Assembly (NCBI GenBank): GCA_963665075.1
Contig: OY762063.1
Coordinates: forward strand, 1,550,001 to 1,614,000
Reading direction: 5' to 3'
From: JAPULR01 sp963665075
GTDB taxonomy: Bacteria; Chloroflexota; Dehalococcoidia; Lucifugimonadales; GCA-2712585
DNA length: 64,000 bases
In this document: one piece after another, positions 40,495 to 49,516 of the stretch
Layout: each line of letters starts with the position of its first letter
Numbering within the stretch: position 1 is the stretch's first letter
Translations under genes and position numbers: made by a program
The notes under the pieces: generated by a model
The model's input: only the letters and a program-made list of their open reading frames with translations
The model's database searches: none
What the model was told of the DNA's origin: nothing

Positions 40495-41448
40495 ATGACA
40501 TTGGCCCAACCAAGATACTTGGAAGAAGACAGGATACATTGCGGAGACGCCCGCCACCTTTTGCGGCAGATTCGGCCCGCTTCCGTGGCCCTGAGCTTCT
40601 GGTCGCCACCCTACTTTGTGGGAAAGTCCTATGAGAAAAGCCTTTCTTTCCAAGATTGGCAAGATCTCCTCTCTGAAGTAATTGCCCTGCACTTCCCGAT
40701 TATCAAGCCCGGTGGGTTTCTGGCCATCAACATTGCCGACATCCTTGCTTTTCCAGACCCTGGAATGCCCAAAATCCAGGCGGACAACGTCAGTAACAAG
40801 CGAGTCAAAATCACGAGAGACCAGGTGCTGGAGGCCAAGAAACTCCACCCCCGCTACAACAGGTATCAGCTGGCGGAACTCCTTGGTTGCAGTGAGCAAA
40901 CCATAGATCGCCGCCTCAAGAACAACAACGTCAGAGGGGGCAAGTACACAGTGCAAAGGAAGGTCAAGCTGGTCGGAGGCTTGATTGAGCAGTGGGCCGA
41001 ATCAGCCGGGTTCTACTGCTACGACCGCCGCATCTGGGTCAAAGACCCCGCTTGGGAAAACAGCCAATGGCATAGCCTTTCATACCGCTCTGTGGATGAA
41101 TTCGAATATGTCTATGTTTTCTGGAAGCCGGGAATAACTACAATCGACCGCAGTCGCTTGTCCCGATCGGAATGGAGCGAATGGGGATCCAGGGGGGTCT
41201 GGCACATTCCATCGGTGCGCGCGAACGTAGACCACGAAGCCCAATTCCCCGTGGAACTTCCAAGACGCGTCATAAAGCTGTTTTCTTCTCCTTCCGACCT
41301 TATTCTGGATTGCTTCATGGGCAGCGGCACTACGGCTGTTGCCGCTAAAGAAGAAAACCGCAAATTTCTCGGTATCGAATTGAACCAGGAATATGTAGAC
41401 TTGGCGAATAGCAGGCGCTATGCCCTTCTCATGCCCCTCTCACAATGA
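40495..41448 (+). CDS. Type II DNA methyltransferase, beta class (SPPY)
   Basis: A 317-residue methyltransferase. Motif IV is S-P-P-Y (residues about 37-40), near the N-terminus, and motif I is D-C-F-M-G-S-G-T-T-A near the C-terminus: beta-class order. S-P-P-Y is common in N4-cytosine methylases. Between them lies a helix-turn-helix-like stretch (R-Y-Q-L-A-E-L-L-G-C-S-E-Q-T-I-D-R-R), perhaps part of the target-recognition region. It overlaps the endonuclease gene by 4 bases and would protect that enzyme's site. Confidence 0.85.
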   Translation: MTLAQPRYLEEDRIHCGDARHLLRQIRPASVALSFWSPPYFVGKSYEKSLSFQDWQDLLSEVIALHFPIIKPGGFLAINIADILAFPDPGMPKIQADNVSNKRVKITRDQVLEAKKLHPRYNRYQLAELLGCSEQTIDRRLKNNNVRGGKYTVQRKVKLVGGLIEQWAESAGFYCYDRRIWVKDPAWENSQWHSLSYRSVDEFEYVYVFWKPGITTIDRSRLSRSEWSEWGSRGVWHIPSVRANVDHEAQFPVELPRRVIKLFSSPSDLILDCFMGSGTTAVAAKEENRKFLGIELNQEYVDLANSRRYALLMPLSQ

Positions 41449-42164
41449 CACTGGATCCAACTACACTCAACCGGAAATTGGATTTGCTCGAGTCAATCGA
41501 AAGAGCGTCCCTTAGAATGGTTACGCAGGCAATCTATGATTACAGAGAGAATGCCAGCCATATATTTCAAGAGGAGGTCGATCTGGTCAAAGACATTGGA
41601 GAGGATATATCCAGAGAAGCCCTGGACAGGCTTGGGGCTTCGACCATACCCGTCCGACTTTACGGCAACATCGACTACAAGAAGGCGCTCTATCTATTCC
41701 ATCCAGAGTTCTCGGTAAGGCAGGCTCTTTTCGTCGACTCCAAGGCTGAAAAACTTGAAGGAGCTAGAACGGCGACCATTCAGATGTCTCAAACCTCTAT
41801 GCTTGTACGGCAGATTCGTAAAGGACAGCCCGTTGAAGAACAAGGGACGGTTCCAACCATCATCGAAAGAGATGGTCAAAGTTTCCTTGTCACAACTGTA
41901 TTCATAAAGTATAACTATGAGGAATCACCCAACGGTCAGAAAACCCTGAACCACGTAAGTGTGCTTTGCCTGCCTAATGGAATGTTACAAGACCGGTACA
42001 ACCCGACCGCCAAGGAAGGATTCTGGAGAGCCGGTAGGAACGCGCCCAGCCGCGGCGAGAGCTTCAGGGTAAGGATCAGCTTAAATGACCTCAGTGAGAA
42101 GGCTCCGTGGCGCGTACAACGCATCTCGCCGGCCCCCAACGCGCCTTACATTTGGAATAGCTAG
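41445..42164 (+). CDS. Type II restriction endonuclease, SfiI-like
   Basis: A 239-residue protein. L-Y-G-N-I-D-Y-K-K-A-L-Y and then Q-A-L-F-V-D-S-K-A-E-K give the Asp and Lys of a PD-(D/E)xK centre, followed by T-I-Q-M-S-Q-T-S-M. From memory this pattern, with the neighbouring S-P-P-Y methylase, is that of the SfiI family, whose founding member cuts GGCC-N5-GGCC. Start codon overlaps the methyltransferase stop. The family call is a recollection of family patterns, not a search. Confidence 0.72.
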   Translation: MTLDPTTLNRKLDLLESIERASLRMVTQAIYDYRENASHIFQEEVDLVKDIGEDISREALDRLGASTIPVRLYGNIDYKKALYLFHPEFSVRQALFVDSKAEKLEGARTATIQMSQTSMLVRQIRKGQPVEEQGTVPTIIERDGQSFLVTTVFIKYNYEESPNGQKTLNHVSVLCLPNGMLQDRYNPTAKEGFWRAGRNAPSRGESFRVRISLNDLSEKAPWRVQRISPAPNAPYIWNS

Positions 42165-42206
42165 CGTTTTTGACTATCATCAATAAAATCCATTAGGAGA
42201 AACAGC

Positions 42207-43451
42207 ATGTCCGCAGCGCCCGCCACAACCGTAATCAAAGCCAAGGCAGTCATCGACGGCAAGGCCGACAAGCCCTTGGAACACGCCGCCGTCATCGTCG
42301 AAGGAGACACCGTCAAGGAGGTCGTGCAGGGGGATTTTTCGAACCTGCCCAGCGGCCCTCACGTTCGCACCCTGGACCATTCCGACGCATACCTGCTGCC
42401 CGGGCTGGTGGACGTGCACACCCACCTGATTTTCGGCGTCTACGGCTCCTCCTACGAGGAAGTGATGGAGAACGATTCCGACCAGGTGATGCTGCTGCGG
42501 GCCGCCAAAAACGCCCTCACCCACCTGCACGCCGGCGTGACCACCATGCGGGAGAACGGCGCCCGCAACCGGGTGACCTTCGACCTGCGCGAGGGCGCGC
42601 GCCGGGGCTACGCCACCACCCCGCGCCTCTACCTCTGCGGGCGTCCCGTCACCCTCACCGGCGGCCATTTCTACTGGTGCAACCAGGAGGCCGACGGCGT
42701 GGACGGGGTGCGCGCCGCCGTGCGGGAGCTGGTGAAGGACGGCGCCGACCACATCAAGATTATGGCGTCCGGCGGCGGCACGGCGATTACGGACAACCGC
42801 ATCCCGTCCTACAGCGTGGAAGAGTTGCAGGCCATCGTCGACGAAGCGCACAACTTCGGCAAGCTCACCACCGCCCACTGCCTCGCGACCCAGAGCCTCG
42901 TCAACGCCCTGGACGCGGGGGTGGACATGATTGAACACGCGGGCTTCATCGAGCCGGACGGCTCCTACAAGTACGACGAGGCCATAGCCAATAGAATCGC
43001 CGAGCAGGGGGTGTACGTCAGCCCGACGGTGCAGACGGGATACCGGCAGCGGGAGGTGCTGCAAGCCAGGGAGTTGGAGCGCCCCCTCGATTCCGAGGAA
43101 CAGGGAAGGCTGGACGGCCTGAAGGCCAAGTGCGAAAGCCAGTTGGAGTTTCTGGGTCGGATGTGGACGGAGTGCGGCATCAACATCATCTCCGGCACCG
43201 ACGCCATCCAGATTTTCGGCGACTACTGCCTGGGGCTGGAGCTTATGGCGGAAGCGGGCATGAGCAACATGGACGTCATAAAGGCTTCCACCAGCGCGGC
43301 GGCCACGTCCATCGGCGCGGGGGACATCTTCGGCAGCCTCACGCCCGGCATGGGCGCGGACATGATTGTGGTGGACAAGGACCCGTTGGCGGACATTCGC
43401 GCCCTTCGCTCCATGAGGATGGTCATGCGGGCCGGCGAGCAGATAGTTTAG
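42207..43451 (+). CDS. Metal-dependent amidohydrolase (imidazolonepropionase/prolidase-like)
   Basis: A 414-residue amidohydrolase with TAGGAG before ATG 42207. Metal ligands lie in L-L-P-G-L-V-D-V-H-T-H-L, the later T-T-A-H-C-L-A, I-E-H-A-G-F and I-S-G-T-D-A. The D-H-I-K-I-M-A-S-G-G-G block may hold a carbamylated or metal-bridging Lys. Related proteins hydrolyse dipeptides, organophosphates or cyclic amides; the substrate is not known. A small transposable element lies just downstream. Confidence 0.85.
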   Translation: MSAAPATTVIKAKAVIDGKADKPLEHAAVIVEGDTVKEVVQGDFSNLPSGPHVRTLDHSDAYLLPGLVDVHTHLIFGVYGSSYEEVMENDSDQVMLLRAAKNALTHLHAGVTTMRENGARNRVTFDLREGARRGYATTPRLYLCGRPVTLTGGHFYWCNQEADGVDGVRAAVRELVKDGADHIKIMASGGGTAITDNRIPSYSVEELQAIVDEAHNFGKLTTAHCLATQSLVNALDAGVDMIEHAGFIEPDGSYKYDEAIANRIAEQGVYVSPTVQTGYRQREVLQARELERPLDSEEQGRLDGLKAKCESQLEFLGRMWTECGINIISGTDAIQIFGDYCLGLELMAEAGMSNMDVIKASTSAAATSIGAGDIFGSLTPGMGADMIVVDKDPLADIRALRSMRMVMRAGEQIV

Positions 43452-43499
43452 GAGCGAGGAGCGGAGAGTCACCCCCATCCTAACCTCCCCCCGTCAAGC

Positions 43500-43619
43500 A
43501 GACATTTGCATAACCCTCTCAAAAGCGCCAATTGGCCTCTTCCCCCTTGATGGGGGAAGATTGAGATGGGGGTGATTCGGGAGAGATGGACGAAGCATCC
43601 GGAAGTTATACAAAGGTCT
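43500..43619. mobile_element. MITE-like element, copy 2 with 9-bp target duplication
   Basis: A 120-bp element. AGACATTTGCATAACC (43500-43515) and AGTTATACAAAGGTCT (43604-43619) are imperfect terminal inverted repeats (13 of 16). It is flanked by CCGTCAAGC (43491-43499) and CCGTCAAGG (43620-43628), which look like a 9-bp target duplication. The right flank contains the stop codon of the MFS gene. The centre holds CTTCCCCCTTGATGGGGGAAG. Confidence 0.75.
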
Positions 43620-43622
43620 CCG

Positions 43623-44843
43623 TCAAGGGGGAAGGGAGGGGCGGGCAAGTCGGGCGCGGGGGCCTGTTTCGGGCACCATCAGCCCCACCGCCAGCAGGCC
43701 CAATGACACCACCGCCCACAACATGAAGCCGGGCACGTAGGAGCCGAGCCAGTCCGTCATGAAGCCAACGGTTATGGGCGCAATGGTGGCGATGGTGGTC
43801 GCAACGGCGAACATGGTCGCCCACGCAACGGCCACCTGTCCTTCCGACAGACCCTTGATCTCCATCGGAATGGTCATCAGCACGGGCAGATAGAGGAAGC
43901 TGGCGATGCCCAGGCCGATGATGCCGGCGTATATGACGACTTCGTTCTGGAACAGGAAGCAGGCCATGCCCGTCAGTCCGGCCATCGCCCCCGGAATAAT
44001 CAGGAAGGGCTTTCGCACACCCAGGCGGGCGCTGAGAAAGCCGCCGGTTAGGGAGGCTACGACGCCTATCACTGAGATGAGGCCCACGATGGTGCCCGCC
44101 TTGGTGAGGGACATTTCGAAGACTTCGTTGTAGTAGGTGGGGAGCCAGGTGGTGAGGGCCAGATTCTGGGCGAAGGCGGCGCCGTCGGCCAGCCCCAGCA
44201 GCAGAATGGTCCTGGCGCGGACGGCTCCCAGCATGTCTCGGAGGGAGACTCTTCGGACTCTTCTTTCCTCCGTCGGAGGAGGCACACGGCCGAAGACAAT
44301 CCACAAAGCGCCGACGAAAAGCATGGCCGCGCCGAACAGGATGAGGGTTGGCTGCCAGCCGATCGCCGCGGAGAGGGGGCCGGACGCGAGGGTTCCGACG
44401 CCGATTCCGAGGATGAAGAAGGTCATGTGCAGGCTGTTCATCACGGGCAGTTCCCGCACGTCGAACCAGCGCATGAGGATGGGCGCCGTGGCGGGCATGA
44501 TGACGACGAAGGCCAGGGCGTGGATGAGGCGCAGTCCCAGCAGGGTGACGAAGTGGTCGGCGAGGAAAGTCAGACTCATGGCGGCGGCGACCACGCACCC
44601 GATGGAGAAGACGTGCCGCAGGGGGGTCTTGGCGACCAGCATTCCGCCGGGAATGACGAAGAGGGCCTGGATAATCAGGACGCCGGACATGAGGAAGCTG
44701 GCGGCTCCGCGGGTAACGTCGTACTCCTCGATGATGAGGGGCATGACGGGGGTGACGACGGCGAAGTTGGCGGAATAGAAAAGGTTGAAGAGCAGGATGA
44801 TCCCTGCTATGACGAAGCGGTATCTGCTCTTCTTCGGGTCCAA
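43623..44843 (-). CDS. MFS transporter
   Basis: A 406-residue carrier with about 12 hydrophobic segments, starting at TTG 44843 without an obvious ribosome site. Segments such as G-M-L-V-A-K-T-P-L-R-H after helix 2 and A-A-I-G-W-Q-P-T in the first half resemble CynX/NimT and nitrate/anion-type MFS proteins. It would move a small solute across the inner membrane by proton coupling. The stop codon lies in the right-hand target duplication of the MITE, so the insertion sits immediately beyond its end. Substrate unknown. Confidence 0.85.
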   Translation of the reverse strand: MDPKKSRYRFVIAGIILLFNLFYSANFAVVTPVMPLIIEEYDVTRGAASFLMSGVLIIQALFVIPGGMLVAKTPLRHVFSIGCVVAAAMSLTFLADHFVTLLGLRLIHALAFVVIMPATAPILMRWFDVRELPVMNSLHMTFFILGIGVGTLASGPLSAAIGWQPTLILFGAAMLFVGALWIVFGRVPPPTEERRVRRVSLRDMLGAVRARTILLLGLADGAAFAQNLALTTWLPTYYNEVFEMSLTKAGTIVGLISVIGVVASLTGGFLSARLGVRKPFLIIPGAMAGLTGMACFLFQNEVVIYAGIIGLGIASFLYLPVLMTIPMEIKGLSEGQVAVAWATMFAVATTIATIAPITVGFMTDWLGSYVPGFMLWAVVSLGLLAVGLMVPETGPRARLARPSLPP

Positions 44844-44950
44844 CTTAGTCTGATGTTCGAGACGACGGCATTCCAGCCCTCCGGCGGATACTTGTGAGAG
44901 AATATCTTAGACGGATGCGGGTGGGTTTGTCATTTCCGGGCGGCCAAACA

Positions 44951-44980
44951 TTGACTGGATGGTTGTTGTGTAGCTACAAT
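44951..44980 (+). promoter_or_regulatory. Promoter of brnTA
   Basis: TTGACT (44951-44956), 18-bp spacer, TACAAT (44975-44980), predicting a start near 44987, about 20 bases ahead of brnT. Confidence 0.6.
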
Positions 44981-45008
44981 TTAGTAGTTATGAATCGGGC
45001 GGTGACAT

Positions 45009-45296
45009 TTGCGTTGGACATGGGATGAGGCCAAGAATCGGATAAACCTCAGTACACGCGGCCTCAGCTTTGAGGCCGCGGCGCTTGTGTTTGACGATCC
45101 GATGGCTGAGACAATAGAAGACCCATATCCATACGAGCAAAGGTGGCGTACTATGGGAATGGCGGGCAATCAAGTGCTGATGGTGGTCCACACTTGGCCC
45201 GATTTCACAAATGGATCGGGGGAAGTCGTCGGGCGCATTATCTTCGCACGTAAGGCTACTAGGCACGAAAGGATGGCTTATGAAGAAGGAATTTAG
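45009..45296 (+). CDS. brnT: BrnT toxin
   Basis: A 95-residue protein starting at TTG 45009 (an in-frame stop lies at 45003). W-D-E-A-K-N-R-I-N-L-S-T-R-G-L-S-F-E-A-A and V-F-D-D-P are the BrnT signatures; the C-terminal I-I-F-A-R-K-A-T-R-H-E-R-M-A-Y completes the RelE-like fold. It is a ribonuclease toxin that blocks translation. brnA overlaps its end by 17 bases. Confidence 0.85.
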   Translation: MRWTWDEAKNRINLSTRGLSFEAAALVFDDPMAETIEDPYPYEQRWRTMGMAGNQVLMVVHTWPDFTNGSGEVVGRIIFARKATRHERMAYEEGI

Positions 45297-45570
45297 CGAG
45301 TTGCCGTCGGACATCCAAGAACAGTTGCGGAAGCTGGAGGATTTGCCCGACGACAAGATAGACACGACGGACATTCCGGAGATTCTGGACTGGTCTGATG
45401 CCAGACGAGGAGTCTTCTATCGTCCTACCAAACAGCAGATTACGCTAAGACTCGATGCGGACATTATTGCCTGGTTCAAGGCTCACGCACGGGATGGTCG
45501 GGGGTATCAAACGGACATAAACGGAGCACTTCGCGCACACGTCCGGAGAGCGGCTCGTTCGGCAAGATAG
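45280..45570 (+). CDS. brnA: BrnA antitoxin
   Basis: A 96-residue protein from ATG 45280, with AAAGGA upstream inside brnT. The C-terminal half is a ribbon-helix-helix: Q-I-T-L-R-L-D-A-D-I-I-A-W-F-K and G-Y-Q-T-D-I-N-G-A-L-R. It would bind BrnT and the promoter at 44951-44980 for autoregulation. Confidence 0.85.
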   Translation: MKKEFSELPSDIQEQLRKLEDLPDDKIDTTDIPEILDWSDARRGVFYRPTKQQITLRLDADIIAWFKAHARDGRGYQTDINGALRAHVRRAARSAR

Positions 45571-45701
45571 GCTCGTTTATCACCCCAGCCGATGGTGTAA
45601 GAGACAATCCTGCTCTCTGGACATGAACCCCAAAAGGCTGTAATTTTCTAGTGGGCGTTGCGAGTACGCCCTACGCCAGTTTTTACCCCCAAGGAGTGAT
45701 G

Positions 45702-48299
45702 ATGACCGAGTCCTCTGCCTACCGATTGCCTTCCAACGTCCGACCCACCGCCTACCGGCTGACGCTCACGCCGGATCTGGAGAATTTTACGTTCACAGGC
45801 CAAGTCTCCATTGACGTGGACGTTGCCGAACCGACGGGGCGGATTCTCCTGAACGCCGCCGAGCTTCAGATAGCCTCCGCCAGCGTCACCGACGAATACG
45901 GCGTGTCCATACCCGCCTCCGGGATTGTTCTGGACGAAAAGCGGGAGCGGGCGTCGCTGACGTTTCCCAGGGCGATTCCAAAGGGAACGGCAACGCTGTC
46001 TATGGAATTCTCCGGCATCCTCAACGACCAGCTTCGTGGTTTCTATCGGTGCAGTTACACCGACGCGGACGGCGCGGAGCGAAACATGGCCGCCACCCAG
46101 TTTGAGGCCACCGACGCCCGCCGCGCCTTCCCCTGCTGGGACGAACCCGCCGCCAAGGCCACCTTCCAGTTGACCCTGCGTATACCATCGGATCTGACCG
46201 CCGTGTCGAACACGATGCCGCAGTCGGAATCCGTTGGCAACGACGGGACGAAGGAAGTCCGCTTCGGCCCAACCCCCAAGATGTCCACCTACCTGCTGGC
46301 CTTCGTCGTCGGCGACCTGGCCGCCGTTGAGGAGCGCGAGCCCAACGGAACTCTCGTCCGCATCTGGGCCACCCGCGGCAAGGAAGAACAGGGTCGCTTC
46401 GCCCTCGAAACCGCCGTCGATTTGCTTGCCTACCTGGACTTCTACTTCGGCATTCCCTACCCGATGGAGAAGCTCGACCACGTCGCCCTGCCCGACTTCG
46501 CCGCCGGCGCGATGGAAAACTGGGGCGCCATCACCTACCGGGAGATTGCCCTCCTTTTCGACCCCGAAAACTCCGCCGCCAACACCCGCCAGCGCATCGC
46601 CGAAATCGTCGCCCACGAAATGGCCCACATGTGGTTCGGCGACCTGGTCACGATGGAGTGGTGGGACGACCTTTGGCTCAACGAGAGCTTCGCTTCCTGG
46701 ATGGGCAACAAGGCCGTTGACCACGTCCGTCCGGAGTGGGATATGTGGACCCAGTTCGTCTTCCAGGACACCAACGGCGGGCTGAGCCTGGACGGTCTCA
46801 AAAACTCGCACCCCATCGAGATGCAGGTGACCAACCCGGCGGAAATCGGCGAGCTTTTCGACGCCATCAGCTACAACAAGGGCGGCGCGGTGCTGCGCAT
46901 GCTGGAGGATTTTCTGGGCGAGGAAACCTTCCGGCAGGGCATTCACCACTACCTGAAGAGCCACCAGTACGGCAACGCCCGCACGGAAGACCTGTGGGCG
47001 AGTCTGGAGGAAGTTTCCGGCCAGCCCATCACGACGATTATGAACACGTGGATCAAGCAGGCGGGCTATCCCGTGCTGACGGTGGAAGAGAACGACGGCG
47101 ACGGCGGCATTGCCCTCTCCCTTTCGCAGAGCCGGTTCCTCTACGACGCGCTGCTGAGTCCCGATGAGGATGACCATTCCCGCTGGCAGGTGCCCGTGAG
47201 CATCCGACAGGCGGGCGCCGAATCGAAGGCCACCGCGCTCATGGATGGGGATTCTCTGAACGCGTCTTTGAAATCAGCCGACCAGGTCGGCTGGGTCAAA
47301 GTCAACGCCGGGCAGACGGGCTTCTACCGCGTCAACTACGGGGCCGACCAGTGGAAGCGCCTGGGCGATGCCGTAGGCGCAATGAAGCTGCCCGCCACCG
47401 ACCGGCTGGGCCTCCAGAACGACGCCTTCGCCCTCATGCGCGCCGGCTCCCTCTCCCCCGCCACCTTCCTCGCATTGGCCGAAAACTATCGCGGCGAGAC
47501 CCACGTTTCCGTGTGGAGCGACCTGGCTTCCAACCTCGCATCCTTCGACAACGTCATCGGCGGCCAGCCCTACTACCATTCCTTCGCGCCCTTCGCCCAA
47601 AGCATCTTCCGGCAGGCCGCGCAGCGCATAGGATGGGACGCACAACCCGACGAAGGGCATCTGGACGCCCTCCTTCGCACAACCCTCCTCGGCAACCTCG
47701 GTATGTACGGCGACGAGGCGACGATTCAGGAAGCGCGAACCCGCTTCGACCGCTTCCTTGAGCAGCCCGACTCCCTGCCCCCCGACCTGCGGGGCACAGT
47801 CCTGGCGCTGACGGCGCAGGCGGGCGACGAAGACACCTTCGACACCCTGTTGCAACTGGAGGAAGCGGCGGACTTGCAGGAGGAGAAGATGCGCTTGCTC
47901 CGCTCCCTCACCCGCTTCCAACGAGAAGACCTGCTGCAAAAGACCCTGGAACTCACCCTCAGCCCGCGGGTGCGCTCCCAGGACACCGTGTCGCTGGTCA
48001 TCGGCGTCGCCGTCAACCGGCGCGGCGGCGACTTGGCGTGGCAGTTCGTCAAGGACAACTGGGACGAGTTCAACCGTCGCTACGGCGCGGGCGGCTTCGC
48101 CATCATGCACCTGGTCAGCATCATCGGGCGCTTCACCACCCTCGATCACGCCGCCGACGTGGAAGCCTTCTTCGCCGACCATCCCGCCCCGGGCGCGCAG
48201 CGAACCATCCAGCAGTCCCTTGAGCGCATCCGCATCAACGCCCGTTGGCTCGAAGTCCGGGGAGCGGAGGCCGGCGAGTGGCTGAGCGCGCGGGGCTAG
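45702..48299 (+). CDS. M1-family zinc aminopeptidase
   Basis: An 865-residue peptidase from ATG 45702 (AAGGAG 5 bases upstream; ATG 45699 is also possible). The exopeptidase motif G-A-M-E-N lies at about residues 269-273, and the zinc site H-E-M-A-H at 305-309 with the third ligand Glu 19 residues later in W-L-N-E-S-F-A. The C-terminal ~330 residues are the ERAP1-like helical domain. No signal peptide is seen, so it is probably cytosolic and removes N-terminal residues from peptides. Full length compared with the family. Confidence 0.92.
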   Translation: MTESSAYRLPSNVRPTAYRLTLTPDLENFTFTGQVSIDVDVAEPTGRILLNAAELQIASASVTDEYGVSIPASGIVLDEKRERASLTFPRAIPKGTATLSMEFSGILNDQLRGFYRCSYTDADGAERNMAATQFEATDARRAFPCWDEPAAKATFQLTLRIPSDLTAVSNTMPQSESVGNDGTKEVRFGPTPKMSTYLLAFVVGDLAAVEEREPNGTLVRIWATRGKEEQGRFALETAVDLLAYLDFYFGIPYPMEKLDHVALPDFAAGAMENWGAITYREIALLFDPENSAANTRQRIAEIVAHEMAHMWFGDLVTMEWWDDLWLNESFASWMGNKAVDHVRPEWDMWTQFVFQDTNGGLSLDGLKNSHPIEMQVTNPAEIGELFDAISYNKGGAVLRMLEDFLGEETFRQGIHHYLKSHQYGNARTEDLWASLEEVSGQPITTIMNTWIKQAGYPVLTVEENDGDGGIALSLSQSRFLYDALLSPDEDDHSRWQVPVSIRQAGAESKATALMDGDSLNASLKSADQVGWVKVNAGQTGFYRVNYGADQWKRLGDAVGAMKLPATDRLGLQNDAFALMRAGSLSPATFLALAENYRGETHVSVWSDLASNLASFDNVIGGQPYYHSFAPFAQSIFRQAAQRIGWDAQPDEGHLDALLRTTLLGNLGMYGDEATIQEARTRFDRFLEQPDSLPPDLRGTVLALTAQAGDEDTFDTLLQLEEAADLQEEKMRLLRSLTRFQREDLLQKTLELTLSPRVRSQDTVSLVIGVAVNRRGGDLAWQFVKDNWDEFNRRYGAGGFAIMHLVSIIGRFTTLDHAADVEAFFADHPAPGAQRTIQQSLERIRINARWLEVRGAEAGEWLSARG

Positions 48300-48336
48300 C
48301 CATCTCACGCAACTGCCACGGGCCGTTCCCAGGACG

Positions 48337-49365
48337 TTGAATCGGGCCGGTTTTCTCCCCTTGGGGGCCGCGCTATTCGCGCTGCTGCTCATCACGCTGG
48401 CGGGCGTCGCCTGCCACCGCGCCGACGCGCCGGAAGACCCCGGCATGGTCTTCATATACGCCGCGCGGGAGGAGCAGCTGGCGGGGCCGGTCGTGGAGCG
48501 GTTTCAGCAGGAAACGGGCGTCAAGGTTGAGGTGAAGTACGGCGGCACCGCCCAGGTCGCGGCCACCCTTTTGGAAGAAGGAGACGCCAGCCCCGCCGAC
48601 GTTTTCTGGACGCGCGACCCCGGCGGACTCGGCGCGCTTTCCGACAGGCTGAAGCCTCTGCCGTCGGACATTCTGGAGCGGGTGCCGGAATCGGCCCGCT
48701 CCTCCGAGGGCCTGTGGGTGGGAGTGACGGCGCGGGTGCGGACCCTGGTCTACAACCCCCAACGGGTGGCCCCCCAGGAGCTTCCCCGTTCGCTGCGAGA
48801 CCTGACCGATGCGCGGTGGAAGGGTCGGGTGGGATGGTCGCCCACCAGCGGGCCGACCCAGACGATGATTACGTTCATGCGCCGCGACTGGGGCGAGGAC
48901 GAGACGCGGCGGTGGCTGACGGCGCTGGAGGCGAACGGCGCGGTGAAGTTCGACGGGCATACGTCGGTGGTCGCGGCGGTGAGCCGGGGCGAGGTGGACG
49001 TGGGGCTGGTGAACCACTACTACGCCCACCGGTTCAGGCAGGAGCACGGCGAGGACGCGGCGGTTGAGAATCACCACCTGCCGGAGAAGGGGCCGGGAAA
49101 CCTGGCGATGATTTCCGGCGCGGGAGTATTGAAGTCGGCGCGAAACGAGGACAACGCCCACGCCTTCCTGCGCTACCTGCTATCGGCGCAGGCCCAAGCC
49201 TACTTCGCCCATCAGACCTTCGAGTATCCGATGGTGGAGTCCATACCCATCCACGAAGCGCTGACCCCGTTGTCGGAGATAAACGCCCCCCACGCGGACA
49301 TGGACGACTTGGCGGACCTGGAAGCAACCCTGTCCCTGCTCCGCCAGATAGGCGTCGTCCCGTAG
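48337..49365 (+). CDS. Iron-type ABC transporter substrate-binding lipoprotein (FbpA-like)
   Basis: A 342-residue protein starting at TTG 48337. The signal sequence ends in a lipobox A-G-V-A-C (about residues 22-26). Mature segments V-F-I-Y-A-A-R-E-E-Q, F-Q-Q-E-T-G-V-K-V, P-A-D-V-F-W-T and V-N-H-Y-Y-A-H are typical of Fe(III)-binding proteins; the Y-Y pair is the expected iron site. No permease or ATPase follows. The last 53 bp are repeated at 50325-50377, on the far side of a small gene cassette. Confidence 0.85.
   Translation: MNRAGFLPLGAALFALLLITLAGVACHRADAPEDPGMVFIYAAREEQLAGPVVERFQQETGVKVEVKYGGTAQVAATLLEEGDASPADVFWTRDPGGLGALSDRLKPLPSDILERVPESARSSEGLWVGVTARVRTLVYNPQRVAPQELPRSLRDLTDARWKGRVGWSPTSGPTQTMITFMRRDWGEDETRRWLTALEANGAVKFDGHTSVVAAVSRGEVDVGLVNHYYAHRFRQEHGEDAAVENHHLPEKGPGNLAMISGAGVLKSARNEDNAHAFLRYLLSAQAQAYFAHQTFEYPMVESIPIHEALTPLSEINAPHADMDDLADLEATLSLLRQIGVVP
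49311..49363 (+). repeat. Direct repeat, left copy (3' end of the iron-binding protein gene)
   Basis: This 53-bp stretch differs from 50325-50377 at only about three positions. It encodes A-D-L-E-A-T-L-S-L-L-R-Q-I-G-V-V-P, the natural C-terminus of the binding protein. Confidence 0.85.
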
Positions 49366-49375
49366 GCTCGGCTTG

Positions 49376-49516
49376 CTATCCCCCGATGAGTTGCAGGATG
49401 ATGTTCAGTGCGCCCAAAACTATGCCAACGCCGCTAATCGTAGCCACCACCAAAACCCTCAACGCCTTGATGTCACCGGTCTTGCGGGGTATAGATTGGC
49501 TAAAGGCTGTGGACAT
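49376..49516 (-). CDS. Small membrane protein (46 residues)
   Basis: Starts at ATG 49516 directly after the TAA of the retropepsin gene (TAA-ATG). After a polar start (M-S-T-A-F-S-Q-S-I-P-R-K-T-G-D) it has one hydrophobic segment of about 25 residues rich in Val, Ile, Leu and Gly, ending in L-I-G-G. It is probably a single-pass inner-membrane peptide. No family is recognised. It is the third gene of the cassette. Confidence 0.6.
   Translation of the reverse strand: MSTAFSQSIPRKTGDIKALRVLVVATISGVGIVLGALNIILQLIGG

Noticed and set aside
45648..47177. 509-codon open frame on the minus strand
   Set aside because: Antisense to the M1 aminopeptidase, which has intact catalytic motifs.
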